Notes: generated from the letters alone by a model not told the origin. A stretch of DNA of 64,000 nucleotides from Candidatus Melainabacteria bacterium MEL.A1 (GCA_001765415.1 CP017245.1:1426001-1490000); one strand, 5' to 3'; positions 16,727 through 27,218 are shown, counted from the first letter of the stretch. Program-made: numbers and translations.

Positions 16727-16948
16727 ATGACAATTTTATATATTTGACCCGCTAAACTATTCAGTCATAGTTGCGGATTACAGGCAGGCTTGATTACTCC
16801 GTTTATTTATTAGGCCTGCCTGATGTTTTGGTGCTATGCACGTAGCTGTTGATTATTTTGTTTTTTTATGGTATAATTTTGTGCCAAGAAAAATTTATTC
16901 TAAAAATATTATTACAGATTTAAACATTTTGGCAGGAAAGGAGATTAT

Positions 16949-17314
16949 ATGGAAGAATTGCAAGAAGAAGTGCCTAATTATGATGAAACAGAAAGTATTT
17001 GGAAAATTGATGGCCCAATTGGTAGAATGAGTTATTTTTGGATAACATTGGGGGTTCTGTTAATTCTTGTTGCCCCTGCACTATTAATAAGGTTGTTAAT
17101 GCCTTTCCTTGTGCCAATTGCATTAATTTTGGTTTTAATTGGGATTTATTTGTCTTTTGTTGCAACTGCAAAGCGATTTTATGATATTACAGGAGATTCA
17201 AAAAAGGGTACAATTATTGCTATTGTTTTAATACTTTTGCAGTGGGTATTCAGTCCTGTTGGGTTTGTCATATTAGCACTTTGTTTGTTTGTGCCTGGCA
17301 AGTTTATAAAATAA
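16949..17314 (+). CDS. DUF805-like membrane protein
   Basis: This is a 121-residue inner-membrane protein. A soluble acidic N-terminus (about 25 residues) is followed by GPIGRMSYFWITLG, then hydrophobic segments at about 33-52, 54-74 and 90-115. The loop AKRFYDITGDSKKG (around residues 74-87) matches the AKRLHDxGxSG hallmark of DUF805 proteins. It starts behind AAAGGAGATTAT. The biochemical role of DUF805 is unknown. It is monocistronic with a strong terminator. Confidence 0.75.
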   Translation: MEELQEEVPNYDETESIWKIDGPIGRMSYFWITLGVLLILVAPALLIRLLMPFLVPIALILVLIGIYLSFVATAKRFYDITGDSKKGTIIAIVLILLQWVFSPVGFVILALCLFVPGKFIK

Positions 17315-17341
17315 AATTTTATAAAAATTTCTATGTAAAAA

Positions 17342-17376
17342 AATAAGACGGATTGATATCACGTCTTATTTTTTAT
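17342..17376. terminator. Bidirectional intrinsic terminator
   Basis: AATAAGACG (17342-17350) and CGTCTTATT (17362-17370) form a 9-bp stem flanked by an A-run on the left and a T-run on the right, between convergent genes. Confidence 0.85.
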
Positions 17377-17402
17377 GTTTTTATTATTTTTGTACGTCAA
17401 AA

Positions 17403-18140
17403 TTATTTTACAAAATATGTTGCATTTACGTTTGCAAACACTTTAATAACTCCGCCTTCAATAGTTGTTGATGTCCCAGCTGCTTCTGCATCCATTGTCA
17501 TTGCTTTATTTGACATTAACATTCTGTATTGTGGGCGAGATGAATTGCTTGTGGTACAACTTATGTCTATTGTTCTTATGCCTGCAAGTGTTGTCGGTAC
17601 AGTCTTGGCAACTGCATTTGCACGAGTGTAGGCTTTTTTAGCAGCAATTGTTAATAAATCGTTGCATTGAGTTTCGTAGCTTGAAACAGAGAAATTTAAG
17701 CTATTAACGTCTGTTGCTCCCAAAGAGATTGCTTTATCAATCATTGTACCGATTTTGTCAATAGATTTTGTGTGAACAATAATTGAATTTGATACTTGAT
17801 ATTTGTCAAAGTTCCTTTTGTTGCCTGAATATGAGTAAATTGGAGTAGCGCTGAAATCTGCAGTTTTTATGTAATCTCCTTTAGTAGTGTCAATAATTGA
17901 TTTTAGAGTTGAGATTACTTGTTCTGAAATTTCTTTGTTTTGCAAAGTTGCTTTTTGCATTGATTTTGTGTCATAAGTTTTTACTGCGATAGAAATTTCG
18001 GCAACATCAGGAGCAAGCTCTGTGTTTGCACTTGTATTAACTGAAATATAGCCTCTTTCAATAGATTCAGAGATTGCTTGGACAGAGGCATAACCAAAAG
18101 TCAAAGCAATTACTGTCGCAGAGATTAAAAACTTTTTCAT
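17403..18140 (-). CDS. Secreted SIMPL-domain (DUF541) protein
   Basis: The product has 245 residues. The signal peptide is KKFLISATVIALTFGYASVQA. The mature part starts RGYISVNTSANTELAPDVAEISIAV, the normal opening of the SIMPL/DUF541 fold, and contains FSATPIYSYSGNKRNFDKYQVSNSI near residue 110, which corresponds to the family's Y-x-Y-x-G...GYxxxN block. The C-terminal part is AKKAYTRANAVAKTVPTTL. Related proteins (BP26 of Brucella, YggE of E. coli) are periplasmic, form rings and are linked to stress resistance. It overlaps the upstream gene by four bases (ATGA), so the two are co-translated. Confidence 0.85.
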   Translation of the reverse strand: MKKFLISATVIALTFGYASVQAISESIERGYISVNTSANTELAPDVAEISIAVKTYDTKSMQKATLQNKEISEQVISTLKSIIDTTKGDYIKTADFSATPIYSYSGNKRNFDKYQVSNSIIVHTKSIDKIGTMIDKAISLGATDVNSLNFSVSSYETQCNDLLTIAAKKAYTRANAVAKTVPTTLAGIRTIDISCTTSNSSRPQYRMLMSNKAMTMDAEAAGTSTTIEGGVIKVFANVNATYFVK

Positions 18141-18598
18141 ACATTTTCCTTTTCTATTTCTTTTTTGTCTTCTTCTTTTTTGTTTTCTTTTTTACATTCT
18201 GTTTTTTCAACAGGCGTAATTTTTTCTATAGGTTTAAGTTCTGATGATTTCAACAACATTGAATTTAAAACTTTTGCTTGTGATTGGAATTTTACTCGTT
18301 CCATAAGTTTTTCCATATCTTTTTCGCTCAATTGTTGAATTGGTGCTTGAAATTCTACAATAAATTTCTTTTTATCATTGATTATAAAACCTGAAATTGC
18401 AATGATTGCCCATAACATAAGTCCTTGAAAAATGTTAATCAAAGGCAGCGGGGCGAAATTTGCTGCATAATTCCATAGTTTCATTGCACAAATCGCAGGG
18501 AAAGCAATAAATCCGGCAGCCAGACAAGTGCCGATAAATGCCATCATTAATATTCCTCTTAGTCCTGAAACTTGTATAACTCTTGCTCTTTTTTTCAT
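18137..18598 (-). CDS. Unknown two-span membrane protein with Lys/Glu-rich tail
   Basis: The 153-residue product has a basic start (MKKRARV), two hydrophobic segments (about 15-37, GILMMAFIGTCLAAGFIAF; and 54-75, LINIFQGLMLWAIIAISGF), then a soluble helical region ending in a run of Lys and Glu (about residues 125-153). Family not recognised. It lies between ligA upstream and the SIMPL gene downstream on the minus strand, with the stop of one overlapping the start of the other. Context therefore hints at an envelope function shared with the SIMPL protein. Confidence 0.6.
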   Translation of the reverse strand: MKKRARVIQVSGLRGILMMAFIGTCLAAGFIAFPAICAMKLWNYAANFAPLPLINIFQGLMLWAIIAISGFIINDKKKFIVEFQAPIQQLSEKDMEKLMERVKFQSQAKVLNSMLLKSSELKPIEKITPVEKTECKKENKKEEDKKEIEKENV

Positions 18599-18616
18599 AT
18601 ATTTTGCACTTCCTTT

Positions 18617-20650
<2,034 letters not shown>

Positions 20651-20662
20651 TCACTTCAATTA

Positions 20663-21499
20663 CTACATCACCATCAACAATTCTCGGATAACTTTTGTTG
20701 CTACAGCGGTTGAAACTCCTGATGTATCATAATCCGGTGCTAATTCGACAACATCAGCTCCGACAATATCAAAGTTTTTGAGATATTCAAACCACCCCAT
20801 CAATTCATTGAACTGCATTCCGCCACTTTCAGGTGTTCCTGTTCCTGACATTACGGAAGGATCTAATACATCTAAATCTACTGTTACAAATACTTTTTTA
20901 CTCTTTAATTCGTCAAGTCCTGAATATTCGTGGATTAGGGTATTATGTTTTTTCATAAATTCCCATTCTTCTTTCATTCCTGAACGAATTCCGATTTGTT
21001 TAATGTTTTCTGCTCCGACGATTTTTGAAGCGTGACGAATTACGGCAGAATGTGACATTTCTTCACCTAAATATTCTTCTCTCAAGTCTGTATGAGCATC
21101 AAAATGAACAATCGCCAAGTCTTTATAAAATTTTGCAACAGCTTTAATTTCAGGCAAAGTTACAAGGTGTTCTCCGCCAATTCCGAAGACTCTTTTGCCG
21201 TCTTTATAAATCTGCTCAACATTTTCTTCAATCAAATCAAGAGATTTGTATGTGTTGCCAAGTGGAAATTCCAAATCTCCAACATCGTGAAAATTCACGT
21301 CTTCCAAATGTTTGTCAAAACGTGGTGAATAGTCTTCTAATCCCCAGCTTGCAAGCCTGATTTGTTCAGGTGCAAATCTTGAGCCTGAACGGTAAGAAAC
21401 TGTCCCGTCAAACGGCATTCCGAGCATTACTATATCTGATGAGGCGTAATCTTCGTTTTGCCCCATCCAATTTCTATCCAAAAATGGTCCTTTTAGCAT
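20663..21499 (-). CDS. speB: Agmatinase / arginase family ureohydrolase
   Basis: The 278-residue enzyme should release urea from agmatine to give putrescine. The binuclear manganese site is complete: His111 (GIGGEH), Asp134/His136/Asp138 (HFDAHTD), and Asp208/Asp210 (TVDLDVLDP). MSGTGTPESGG follows as in agmatinases. The short length and N-terminus (GPFLDRNWMG, then GMPFDGTVSYRSGSRFAP) resemble agmatinases more than arginases, but substrate cannot be proven from sequence. The ATG is behind AGGAGAAAATT. No speA or speE is adjacent. It is followed on the minus strand by ligA. Confidence 0.88.
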   Translation of the reverse strand: MLKGPFLDRNWMGQNEDYASSDIVMLGMPFDGTVSYRSGSRFAPEQIRLASWGLEDYSPRFDKHLEDVNFHDVGDLEFPLGNTYKSLDLIEENVEQIYKDGKRVFGIGGEHLVTLPEIKAVAKFYKDLAIVHFDAHTDLREEYLGEEMSHSAVIRHASKIVGAENIKQIGIRSGMKEEWEFMKKHNTLIHEYSGLDELKSKKVFVTVDLDVLDPSVMSGTGTPESGGMQFNELMGWFEYLKNFDIVGADVVELAPDYDTSGVSTAVATKVIRELLMVM

Positions 21500-21607
21500 A
21501 ATTTTCTCCTATATTTATTATTCGATTTTATAATAAATAAAAGAATTTTTCAAAAAATTAATATCTTTAAACCTTGATTTTTTAAATAAAATAATTAAAA
21601 TAAATAT

Positions 21608-22171
21608 ATGAAGAAATTTTTATTAATACTGACTTTTTTAGCATTTAGTATTCAAGTGGTATTTGCTGATACTGATTATGAACAAATTTACAGAGATTTA
21701 GAGCCGGCGGATTTTTCGTATGTTCACGATATCGATCCTGGCGAAATGTATGATGTACAATACACTTCGTGGTCGCCGTATCCGCTTTTTAGATTGACTT
21801 CTCCTTTATTTTTCAAAAATACTACGATTGAGCCGGGATATTATCTTTTGACCCCTAGAGAGCATAACGGGAATTGGTATATTCTTTTCAAAGAACATGG
21901 GAAAGTTAAGTATATAATTCCGGCTTATAACAAAGAAATTGTACCTATGGGATTTTATGATGCGAATTTGCCGAAAGCAAAACTAACTCCGTCGCAAAAA
22001 TTTCAGGTTAAGTTATATGATTTTGTCGGGAAGTACGTGAGAAGTTCTCAACGAAAACCTGCGCCTGAAACATTTTTAGAAACTACAGATTTGCCAAACA
22101 ATTTTATTTCAATAGTAATTTATTGGGGCGATTATAGATATTATATGGTTCTCAGAACTATTAAATTGTAA
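21608..22171 (+). CDS. Unknown secreted protein
   Basis: This 187-residue protein has a clear signal peptide (KKFLLILTFLAFSIQVVFA). The mature part is rich in aromatic residues (Tyr, Trp and Phe) and looks beta-rich: SYVHDIDPGEMYDVQYTSW, PGYYLLTPREHNGNWYILF, then SIVIYWGDYRYYMVL at the C-terminus. There are no cysteines in the mature part. The ATG is in an AT-rich stretch without a Shine-Dalgarno. It is alone on the plus strand between minus-strand operons, with a terminator behind. No family recognised; periplasmic or outer-membrane attached by inference. Confidence 0.6.
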   Translation: MKKFLLILTFLAFSIQVVFADTDYEQIYRDLEPADFSYVHDIDPGEMYDVQYTSWSPYPLFRLTSPLFFKNTTIEPGYYLLTPREHNGNWYILFKEHGKVKYIIPAYNKEIVPMGFYDANLPKAKLTPSQKFQVKLYDFVGKYVRSSQRKPAPETFLETTDLPNNFISIVIYWGDYRYYMVLRTIKL

Positions 22172-22173
22172 TA

Positions 22174-22209
22174 AAAAATCACTCATTGATAATTCAATGA
22201 GTGATTTTT
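22174..22209. terminator. Bidirectional intrinsic terminator
   Basis: AAAAATCACTCATTGA and its exact complement TCAATGAGTGATTTTT form a 16-bp stem around a short loop, between convergent genes. Confidence 0.9.
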
Positions 22210-22228
22210 CTAATTTATAATTATTCAA

Positions 22229-22612
22229 TTAAGCTTCTGTTTCTTCGTCATCAGTATCTTCGTCTTTGTTGAATGAATCAAGAACCATTGTTGCCATTTC
22301 TTTTGCAATAATATGTTGGGTTGCCGCAGGACAGTTTTGTAACATATTCATTGCGGTTCTAAGTGTGCTGTCAATATCGTACCAACGACCTTTGCGGTTG
22401 TCGTCTAAACCAGAACCAACTGCATTAATAATGTCTTCAACTGCTTCAAATTTTTCATCTTCAATATTGTGTTCAATGATAATTTTAATTAAATTCAAAG
22501 CAATTCTGATTTGAGTTTCATCGTCTGATTTTTCAAGAGTTTGCACCGCTTGAGATAAAACAGGATCTTTATCGTACCAACGTCTGTGTTGATTTGTGTA
22601 TTCTTCTTTCAT
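22229..22612 (-). CDS. Unknown acidic protein with a two-fold WYD repeat
   Basis: I start at 22612 (MKEEYTNQH) behind AGGAGAGAAGAT rather than at the upstream in-frame ATG (22672). The 127-residue product is all-helical by appearance and has two related halves: HRRWYDKDPVLSQAVQTLE near the start and KGRWYDIDSTLRTAMNMLQ near residue 75, each followed by two helices. It ends in an acidic tail (EDTDDEETEA). There is no signal peptide or membrane span. It is the last gene after fixC-fixX on the same strand but about 90 bases away, so linkage is uncertain. Family not recognised. Confidence 0.6.
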   Translation of the reverse strand: MKEEYTNQHRRWYDKDPVLSQAVQTLEKSDDETQIRIALNLIKIIIEHNIEDEKFEAVEDIINAVGSGLDDNRKGRWYDIDSTLRTAMNMLQNCPAATQHIIAKEMATMVLDSFNKDEDTDDEETEA

Positions 22613-22700
22613 ATCTTCTCTCCTATTATACTGATATGGCTTTATTATGATTGTTTTTGCAAGATATGTCAAGATGTTTACGCAAAGTTTGAAAAATTTG

Positions 22701-22979
22701 TTAGCCTTGTTTGAAAGTTACGCCTTTATTACCTTTCGGATATTCCCAATCTAGTGAACAATCCTCGCAAGCAATTCTGCAAGCTCCGCATTCAAGACAG
22801 TTTTCGTAATTTACAATCAATTTTTGTGCTTCTTCATCCCATTCGTAAACTCCTGCCGGACAAATTATCGTGCAAATTTTTGATTCGCATTCTTTGCAAT
22901 GTTCTTGATTTGGTTTTAGGTGAGAAACCGTGTCAGAATTGTATTTTACTGTATATAATTTATCTTCTAAATTGCTCAT
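22701..22979 (-). CDS. fixX: FixX-type ferredoxin-like protein
   Basis: The product is 92 residues from the ATG at 22979, which overlaps the fixC stop (ATGA) and is preceded by GGGGGATTTT. Eight or more cysteines include CKECESKICTIICPAGVY (residues about 26-43) and CLECGACRIAC (about 61-71), the latter a [4Fe-4S] binding loop. The N-terminal order VKYNSDTVSHLKPN and the C-terminal DWEYPKGNKGVTFKQG are typical of FixX. FixX passes electrons between the FixAB flavoprotein and quinone through FixC. The fixA/fixB (etfBA) genes are not in this window. Confidence 0.9.
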   Translation of the reverse strand: MSNLEDKLYTVKYNSDTVSHLKPNQEHCKECESKICTIICPAGVYEWDEEAQKLIVNYENCLECGACRIACEDCSLDWEYPKGNKGVTFKQG

Positions 22980-24289
22980 TTTAAAATCCCCCACAATAAT
23001 TTTATTGCAGTCCAAGCATCTTTAAATAATTCAGAAATTTTCCTGTCTGTAAAAATACTTTTTATAAATTTGTGATATTTTTCTTTTTTTGGAATGCTAT
23101 CGACTGCTTCAAACATTTCAAAAAACTCATTTATTTTTTTAGGATAATAGCCTAAAAAATGTTCAGCACGCATACTTATGCCACTCATCAAGTCTTTGTA
23201 TGTGTTTAAATCTTTCATTATAAAACTATTTTCAAGATGTTCTTGATAATATGCGAGTGCGTGTTCAGAATAATCTCGCTTCCCAAGTGCTATTATTGCG
23301 GTTTCCCCTGCAAGTTTCCCTGAAATCATTGCTAGGTTTGTACCTTCCCAGTGTAAATTGTTTACAAACATTGCAGCATCTCCGCAAACCATTACGCCTG
23401 CGCCGAATAATAGCGGAATTTTTTTATATCCGCCTTCAGGAATAAGGTGTGCTGAATATTCAGACAATTCGCCATCTTTTATTAATGGAGCGATTTCCGG
23501 ATGTACTTTTAATTTGTCTAACAATTCATAAGGACGTAAACCTTTTTCAATAAGCTCGCTTAACGTAACTCCAAGTCCAATAGTTACAGATTCTTTATTT
23601 GTGTACATAAAGCCTAATCCTAGCATTCCTAGCATTGGACCGCCAAAGATTTCGTAAATACATCCTTCATCATCATTCACATGAAATCTGTCATTTATTT
23701 TCTCTTTCGGAAGTTTTATAACCTCTTTTACACTCAAAGCAACATCTTCCGGCTTTAAATCTCCTCTTAATCCGATTTGTTTGGCTAGTAGAGAGTTTAC
23801 ACCGTCTGCGAGAACAACTATATCAGCATAATAATCTTCTAATTCCGTTTTTACGCCTTTTACATAGCCGTCTTTTACGATTAATTCTTTAACAACTGTT
23901 TCTTCGACAATTGTAACCCCTTCTTTTTTTGCTTCTTCTGCCATCCAACGGTCAAATTTACCTCTAATGACAGTGTAACTGACAATATCTTTTAAATTTT
24001 TCTTATGAGAAATTACAGTTGCATCATTTTCGCCAAGAAGTGCGTATTTGTGTTCAATATTGCGTCTTTCAATAGGCGCTTCTGTTTCAAAATTTGGGAA
24101 AATTTCTCTTGTTGGTTGTGCGTAAATTGCACCTCCAAATACGTTTTTACTACCTGCAAATTTGCCCCGTTCAATTAGTACAACATTTTTCCCTGCTCTT
24201 GCAATGGTTATAGCACAGGAAATTCCGGCAGGACCTCCGCCAACAACTATAACTTCTGTTTTATTATTATTTGTTTCTTCGTTCTCCAT
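22976..24289 (-). CDS. fixC: FixC / electron-transfer flavoprotein:quinone oxidoreductase-like FAD protein
   Basis: The 437-residue FAD enzyme has the Rossmann start TEVIVVGGGPAGISCAITIARAG (residues about 11-33), ERGKFAGSKNVFGGAIY (41-57), RGKFDRWMAEEAKKEG and the second FAD-contact motif MVCGDAAMFVNNLHWEGTNLAM (around 310-331). This is the ETF-QO/FixC family, which transfers electrons between electron-transfer flavoprotein and quinone. It is coupled to FixX by a four-base overlap. Nitrogen fixation is not implied: fixCX pairs occur in many fermenters. A membrane-anchoring surface is expected near the C-terminal half. Confidence 0.92.
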   Translation of the reverse strand: MENEETNNNKTEVIVVGGGPAGISCAITIARAGKNVVLIERGKFAGSKNVFGGAIYAQPTREIFPNFETEAPIERRNIEHKYALLGENDATVISHKKNLKDIVSYTVIRGKFDRWMAEEAKKEGVTIVEETVVKELIVKDGYVKGVKTELEDYYADIVVLADGVNSLLAKQIGLRGDLKPEDVALSVKEVIKLPKEKINDRFHVNDDEGCIYEIFGGPMLGMLGLGFMYTNKESVTIGLGVTLSELIEKGLRPYELLDKLKVHPEIAPLIKDGELSEYSAHLIPEGGYKKIPLLFGAGVMVCGDAAMFVNNLHWEGTNLAMISGKLAGETAIIALGKRDYSEHALAYYQEHLENSFIMKDLNTYKDLMSGISMRAEHFLGYYPKKINEFFEMFEAVDSIPKKEKYHKFIKSIFTDRKISELFKDAWTAIKLLWGILK

Positions 24290-24325
24290 AACAAACCACC
24301 CAATGATATATATTTACAACAAAAC

Positions 24326-24354
24326 TATACATCAAATTTTATTCATTGTAAAAT
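24326..24354 (+). promoter_or_regulatory. Promoter giving a near-leaderless rsmD mRNA
   Basis: TATACA (24326-24331), a 17-base spacer and TAAAAT (24349-24354) end seven bases before the ATG at 24362. Transcription would begin at or next to the start codon, and there is no Shine-Dalgarno. Confidence 0.45.
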
Positions 24355-24361
24355 AGTAAAT

Positions 24362-24883
24362 ATGATAATTACTGCAGGTAAATTTAAGGGGCAAAAAGTA
24401 CAAGCTCCTGATGAAAATATAACAAGACCAACGCTTTCAAAGGTTAGAATGAGTATTTTTAATACTTTGCAAGCAATGATTGATTTTGATAATAATTCTT
24501 TTCTTGATATGTATGCCGGTTCTGGGATAATGGGTTTGGAAGCGTTATCAAGAGGTTTTTCAAAAGTTGTTGCGATTGAAAAACATCCGAAGGTTTCGCA
24601 GATTATAAAAACGAATTTTAAAAAGTTTACTCCTTCTCCTAAATTGTTGTTTGGTGATAGCTTGAAGGTTGCAGTAAAATTAAATGAAAAATTTGATGTA
24701 ATTTATATTGATCCGCCGTATTTTTCAGGAATTTACGAAAAAAGTTTGAATGCTATTAAAAATATTGTTGGTGGAATTATTATATTAGAACATGTGACAG
24801 ATGTTGATTTGACTGGATATGAGGTTATAAAACAAAAAAAGTATGGAGATAAATTTATCACTTTTTTGAGAAAAGTTGAATAG
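24362..24883 (+). CDS. rsmD: 16S rRNA (guanine(966)-N2)-methyltransferase RsmD
   Basis: The 173-residue protein is the usual RsmD length. MIITAGKFKGQKVQAP and TRPTLSKVRMSIFNTL (21-36) are the family opening; SFLDMYAGSGIMGLEALSRG (46-65) binds S-adenosylmethionine; IYIDPPY (114-120) holds the catalytic D/N-PPY motif for exocyclic amine methylation. It modifies G966 of 16S rRNA during 30S assembly. coaD, often next to rsmD, is absent here. It is transcribed alone, apparently from a promoter touching its start codon. Confidence 0.93.
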   Translation: MIITAGKFKGQKVQAPDENITRPTLSKVRMSIFNTLQAMIDFDNNSFLDMYAGSGIMGLEALSRGFSKVVAIEKHPKVSQIIKTNFKKFTPSPKLLFGDSLKVAVKLNEKFDVIYIDPPYFSGIYEKSLNAIKNIVGGIIILEHVTDVDLTGYEVIKQKKYGDKFITFLRKVE

Positions 24884-24906
24884 TTTAATTTAAAATTTTG
24901 TTCAAA

Positions 24907-24944
24907 AAAAGAGCCGATAAATTCCTTATCGACTCTTTTTTTTA
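24907..24944. terminator. Bidirectional intrinsic terminator
   Basis: AAAAGAG-C-CGATAA-ATTCC-TTATCG-A-CTCTTTT with a T-run on each strand, between convergent rsmD and hup. Confidence 0.88.
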
Positions 24945-24957
24945 TCCTTAATAAAAA

Positions 24958-25230
24958 CTATTTTACAAGTTCTTTGAATTTTTTACCAGCTGAGAAAGCA
25001 GGAACTGTTTTAGCAGCGATTTTCAAAGGTGCGCCAGTTTGAGGGTTTCTACCTGTTCTAGCAGCTCTTTTGCGTGGTTCGAAAGTACCGAAACCTACTA
25101 GAGTTACTTTTTTACCTTTTGAAACTGTTTTTTCAATTGTTTCTAAAGTAGCTGCAATGATGTCAGCAGTAGCTTTTTGAGAAACTTTAGCTTTTTTTGA
25201 TACTTCTTTTACCAATTCTTCTTTGTTCAT
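24958..25230 (-). CDS. hup: HU-family nucleoid protein
   Basis: I start at 25230 (MNKEELVKEVSKKAKVS), preceded by AAGGAGGTTCATA, an excellent ribosome binding site; a longer frame to 25359 is untranslated leader. The product has 90 residues, the standard HU length. VTLVGFGTFEPRKRAARTGRNPQTG (about residues 44-68) is the beta-arm that grips the DNA minor groove, with the intercalating proline in RNPQTG, and PAFSAGKKFKELVK closes the fold. It is a homodimeric DNA-bending architectural protein. Confidence 0.96.
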   Translation of the reverse strand: MNKEELVKEVSKKAKVSQKATADIIAATLETIEKTVSKGKKVTLVGFGTFEPRKRAARTGRNPQTGAPLKIAAKTVPAFSAGKKFKELVK

Positions 25231-25308
25231 TATGAACCTCCTTTTTCCTTTTGCATACAGTAATAGAAACCATTCTCTCTCCCGCATGCTTTTATCTCGA
25301 CAAGATTT

Positions 25309-25336
25309 ATTATAGCATTTTATTTCAATTTGGCAA
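25309..25336 (-). promoter_or_regulatory. Promoter of hup
   Basis: On the minus strand: TTGCCA (25336-25331), a 16-base spacer and TATAAT (25314-25309), giving a leader of about 75 bases. Confidence 0.75.
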
Positions 25337-25430
25337 GTGTTTTTCAAAAAAATTTTCAATCTAACTATATTATAGAGCGACTTTTAAGGGGTTGTACTGC
25401 TGAAAATTCAATAATATTGCCATTTTCAAG

Positions 25431-26321
25431 TTAGTTATATGATTTTGGGTCAACTTTGGCAAATTTAACATCTTTGTAAAAATATTGCAAAATTTGATAT
25501 GCGTTATAGCCTTGTTTTGCCAAATTGTTAGCTCCGTGTTGTGACATGCCGACACCATGACCGTTTTTTTTGATATTGTCATCAAAAGACGGAACAGAAC
25601 GAAGGTATGGCAAATTACTCCCCCAACTGTTAGTATTTGTCATTCCACCGGCTGATGCAGAATAATATGCACTGATTACTTTCATGTTGTAAGTTAAAAC
25701 TATACCTTTTGTTTGATCCACTGCGTAATTTGTATCGGCGGTTTCTGCTGAAGCTCCTCTATATGCTTGATCTTCCGGTGTATCTTTTAGGTCATATCCA
25801 TATCTAGCACGTTTACCTAAATTTGCAAGAGCGTAACTTCTTGCTGCAATGGCTTGGGCTTTGTGTGCTTCTGTAGCCCAACTTGATGGCATTTCTGACG
25901 GAACAACTCCTTTTATATAATCTTCTAACGGAATATTATTAATTACGGTTAATTTCCCGTTTTTGTTTTGTATCATTATAATTCCACGATACCATCTGCC
26001 TTTTGCACTTACAAATCCTGTTCCTACGGGTTTTATAACAATATTGTCGGAGTTAACTTTGTAAAATTTCCCTTTATACTGAATTGCCATTAAGTTATGA
26101 TATGGCTTGATTTCATAACCTTTCATTGCCTCTAAATCACAAATGCTATGGTTGGTATTGGCATCAATGATAATCCCTTTTACAGACGTTCCAATTCCTG
26201 TTGAGTCAGTTCCGGTTTGAAGCCCTATTTTTATTGCATAACAAGGTGACGCAAAAATTTGCGACATAATTAGTATTGAAAATATTATTATAATCTTTTT
26301 CACAACTTCATTATAACACAT
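25431..26321 (-). CDS. SpoIID/LytB domain protein (peptidoglycan-acting)
   Basis: The 296-residue protein has an N-terminal export signal (KKIIIIFSILIMSQIFASPCYA). The start may be ATG 26321 or GTG 26303, neither with a clear ribosome site. It contains the SpoIID fold: GKLTVINNIPLEDYIKGVVPSEMPSSW (about 135-161), EAHKAQAIAARSYAL, ISAYYSASAGGMTN and C-terminal NGHGVGMSQHGAN. SpoIID proteins cut denuded glycan strands, and LytB types enhance amidases. In a non-sporulating lineage it is most likely a cell-wall remodelling or division factor. It follows the unknown gene at 26338 by 16 bases on the same strand. Confidence 0.9.
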   Translation of the reverse strand: MCYNEVVKKIIIIFSILIMSQIFASPCYAIKIGLQTGTDSTGIGTSVKGIIIDANTNHSICDLEAMKGYEIKPYHNLMAIQYKGKFYKVNSDNIVIKPVGTGFVSAKGRWYRGIIMIQNKNGKLTVINNIPLEDYIKGVVPSEMPSSWATEAHKAQAIAARSYALANLGKRARYGYDLKDTPEDQAYRGASAETADTNYAVDQTKGIVLTYNMKVISAYYSASAGGMTNTNSWGSNLPYLRSVPSFDDNIKKNGHGVGMSQHGANNLAKQGYNAYQILQYFYKDVKFAKVDPKSYN

Positions 26322-26337
26322 TGAGGTAAAAAAGTGT

Positions 26338-26976
26338 TTAAGTCATACGGTTGATTTTTTGCGGAGTTTTTTCTTCAATACCCAAATTTGCTTTAACTCT
26401 TTTGGAAATATGTTCTCCCATTTCTTGCCCTGCTGAATATGAAGTCATAGAACCGGCTACAAAGGTTAAACCTTTGATAATAGCTTCAGCTTTTCCTTTT
26501 AATTTATGCTTTTCTAGATATTCAAAAATAGGTTTGAACATTTTATTTTCGGATAATTGTTTAATTCCATTTTGAACACTGGAAGAAGATACGGTTTTGT
26601 CGTAATATTTTTTAATCATTCCTTCTCCAGCAAACATTGCTGAGAGAGCTGCAATTTCTGTAATTCCTGTTTTAACCTTATCATCAGACATTGCGGTTTT
26701 TACAACTCCAGATGCACAAATAAGGGGGTTTACATTGTTTACGGCAAATTGAGTGGCTTTGCCGGCATATTCAAAAGCTTTATTCTGTTTTGCAAGATCA
26801 GAAAATACACTTAGCGCACTACGAGCAGTATTTGCTGCCAAACCATCGTATTTGGCAACTTCTTGTACCAATCCTGCGGTTTGTCCTAACACAACTGCAC
26901 TTCTGCCGATTTCTCCGTTTTGAGTTTTGTCGGCATTACGGTATGCAAATATTCCTGATGCTACTGCACTGAACAT
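26338..26976 (-). CDS. Unknown Ala/Gly-rich helical protein
   Basis: This 212-residue product is dominated by small-residue helices: FSAVASGIFAYRNADKTQNG at the start, AANTARSALSVFSDLAK, VNPLICASGVVKTAM, and AIIKGLTFVAGSMTSYSAG near the C-terminus. Some could insert in a membrane, but no segment is long and uniformly hydrophobic. The ATG at 26976 follows AATAGG at a long spacing. The frame stays open a few codons upstream without another start codon, so the N-terminus is uncertain. It is upstream of the SpoIID gene on the same strand. No family recognised. Confidence 0.55.
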   Translation of the reverse strand: MFSAVASGIFAYRNADKTQNGEIGRSAVVLGQTAGLVQEVAKYDGLAANTARSALSVFSDLAKQNKAFEYAGKATQFAVNNVNPLICASGVVKTAMSDDKVKTGITEIAALSAMFAGEGMIKKYYDKTVSSSSVQNGIKQLSENKMFKPIFEYLEKHKLKGKAEAIIKGLTFVAGSMTSYSAGQEMGEHISKRVKANLGIEEKTPQKINRMT

Positions 26977-27070
26977 TACAATATTACCTATTAAACTACA
27001 CTACATTTATATAAAGTATTTCTTTAAGCAAAAATTGCGTGAGTGTGAAGAAGTTGTTACAGTTTTTTAT

Positions 27071-27180
27071 TAGGACGGTAGGGCGATAAGACAATAAGGC
27101 GATAAGTTCATTTCAGATGTTATTGTTTTTAAATTGTTTTTGAGCGAAGCGAGTTAAAAGCCTTATTGCCTTATTGCCTT
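27071..27180. repeat. Two short inverted copies of the 8-bp repeat family
   Basis: TAGGACGG-TAGGGCGA-TAAGACAA-TAAGGCGA-TAAG (27071-27106) continues into TTCATT, the same junction as the right end of the main array (TTCGTT at 32321). The reverse complement of TAAGGCAA units appears at 27159-27180. Between them is GAGCGAAGCGAG (27132-27143), part of the REP-like family. Confidence 0.6.
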
Positions 27181-27218
27181 CATAAAAAAATGAACAATTA
27201 AAAAAAAAATTCGTTCTA

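Larger units (their letters stand above)
16490..16948. other. 459-base gap with a possible small transcript
   Basis: Left part: lptB promoter region. Middle: a candidate 21-codon reading frame closed by a terminator (listed separately). Right part: a 9-bp inverted repeat CAGGCAGGC (16781-16789) / GCCTGCCTG (16814-16822) with a 24-base loop and no T-run. An in-frame ATG at 16836 upstream of the DUF805 gene is in a different frame and lacks support. Confidence 0.5.

Noticed and set aside
16836..17030. 64-codon plus frame overlapping the DUF805 gene
   Set aside because: Different frame from DUF805, no ribosome site; the ATG at 16949 has AAAGGAG.
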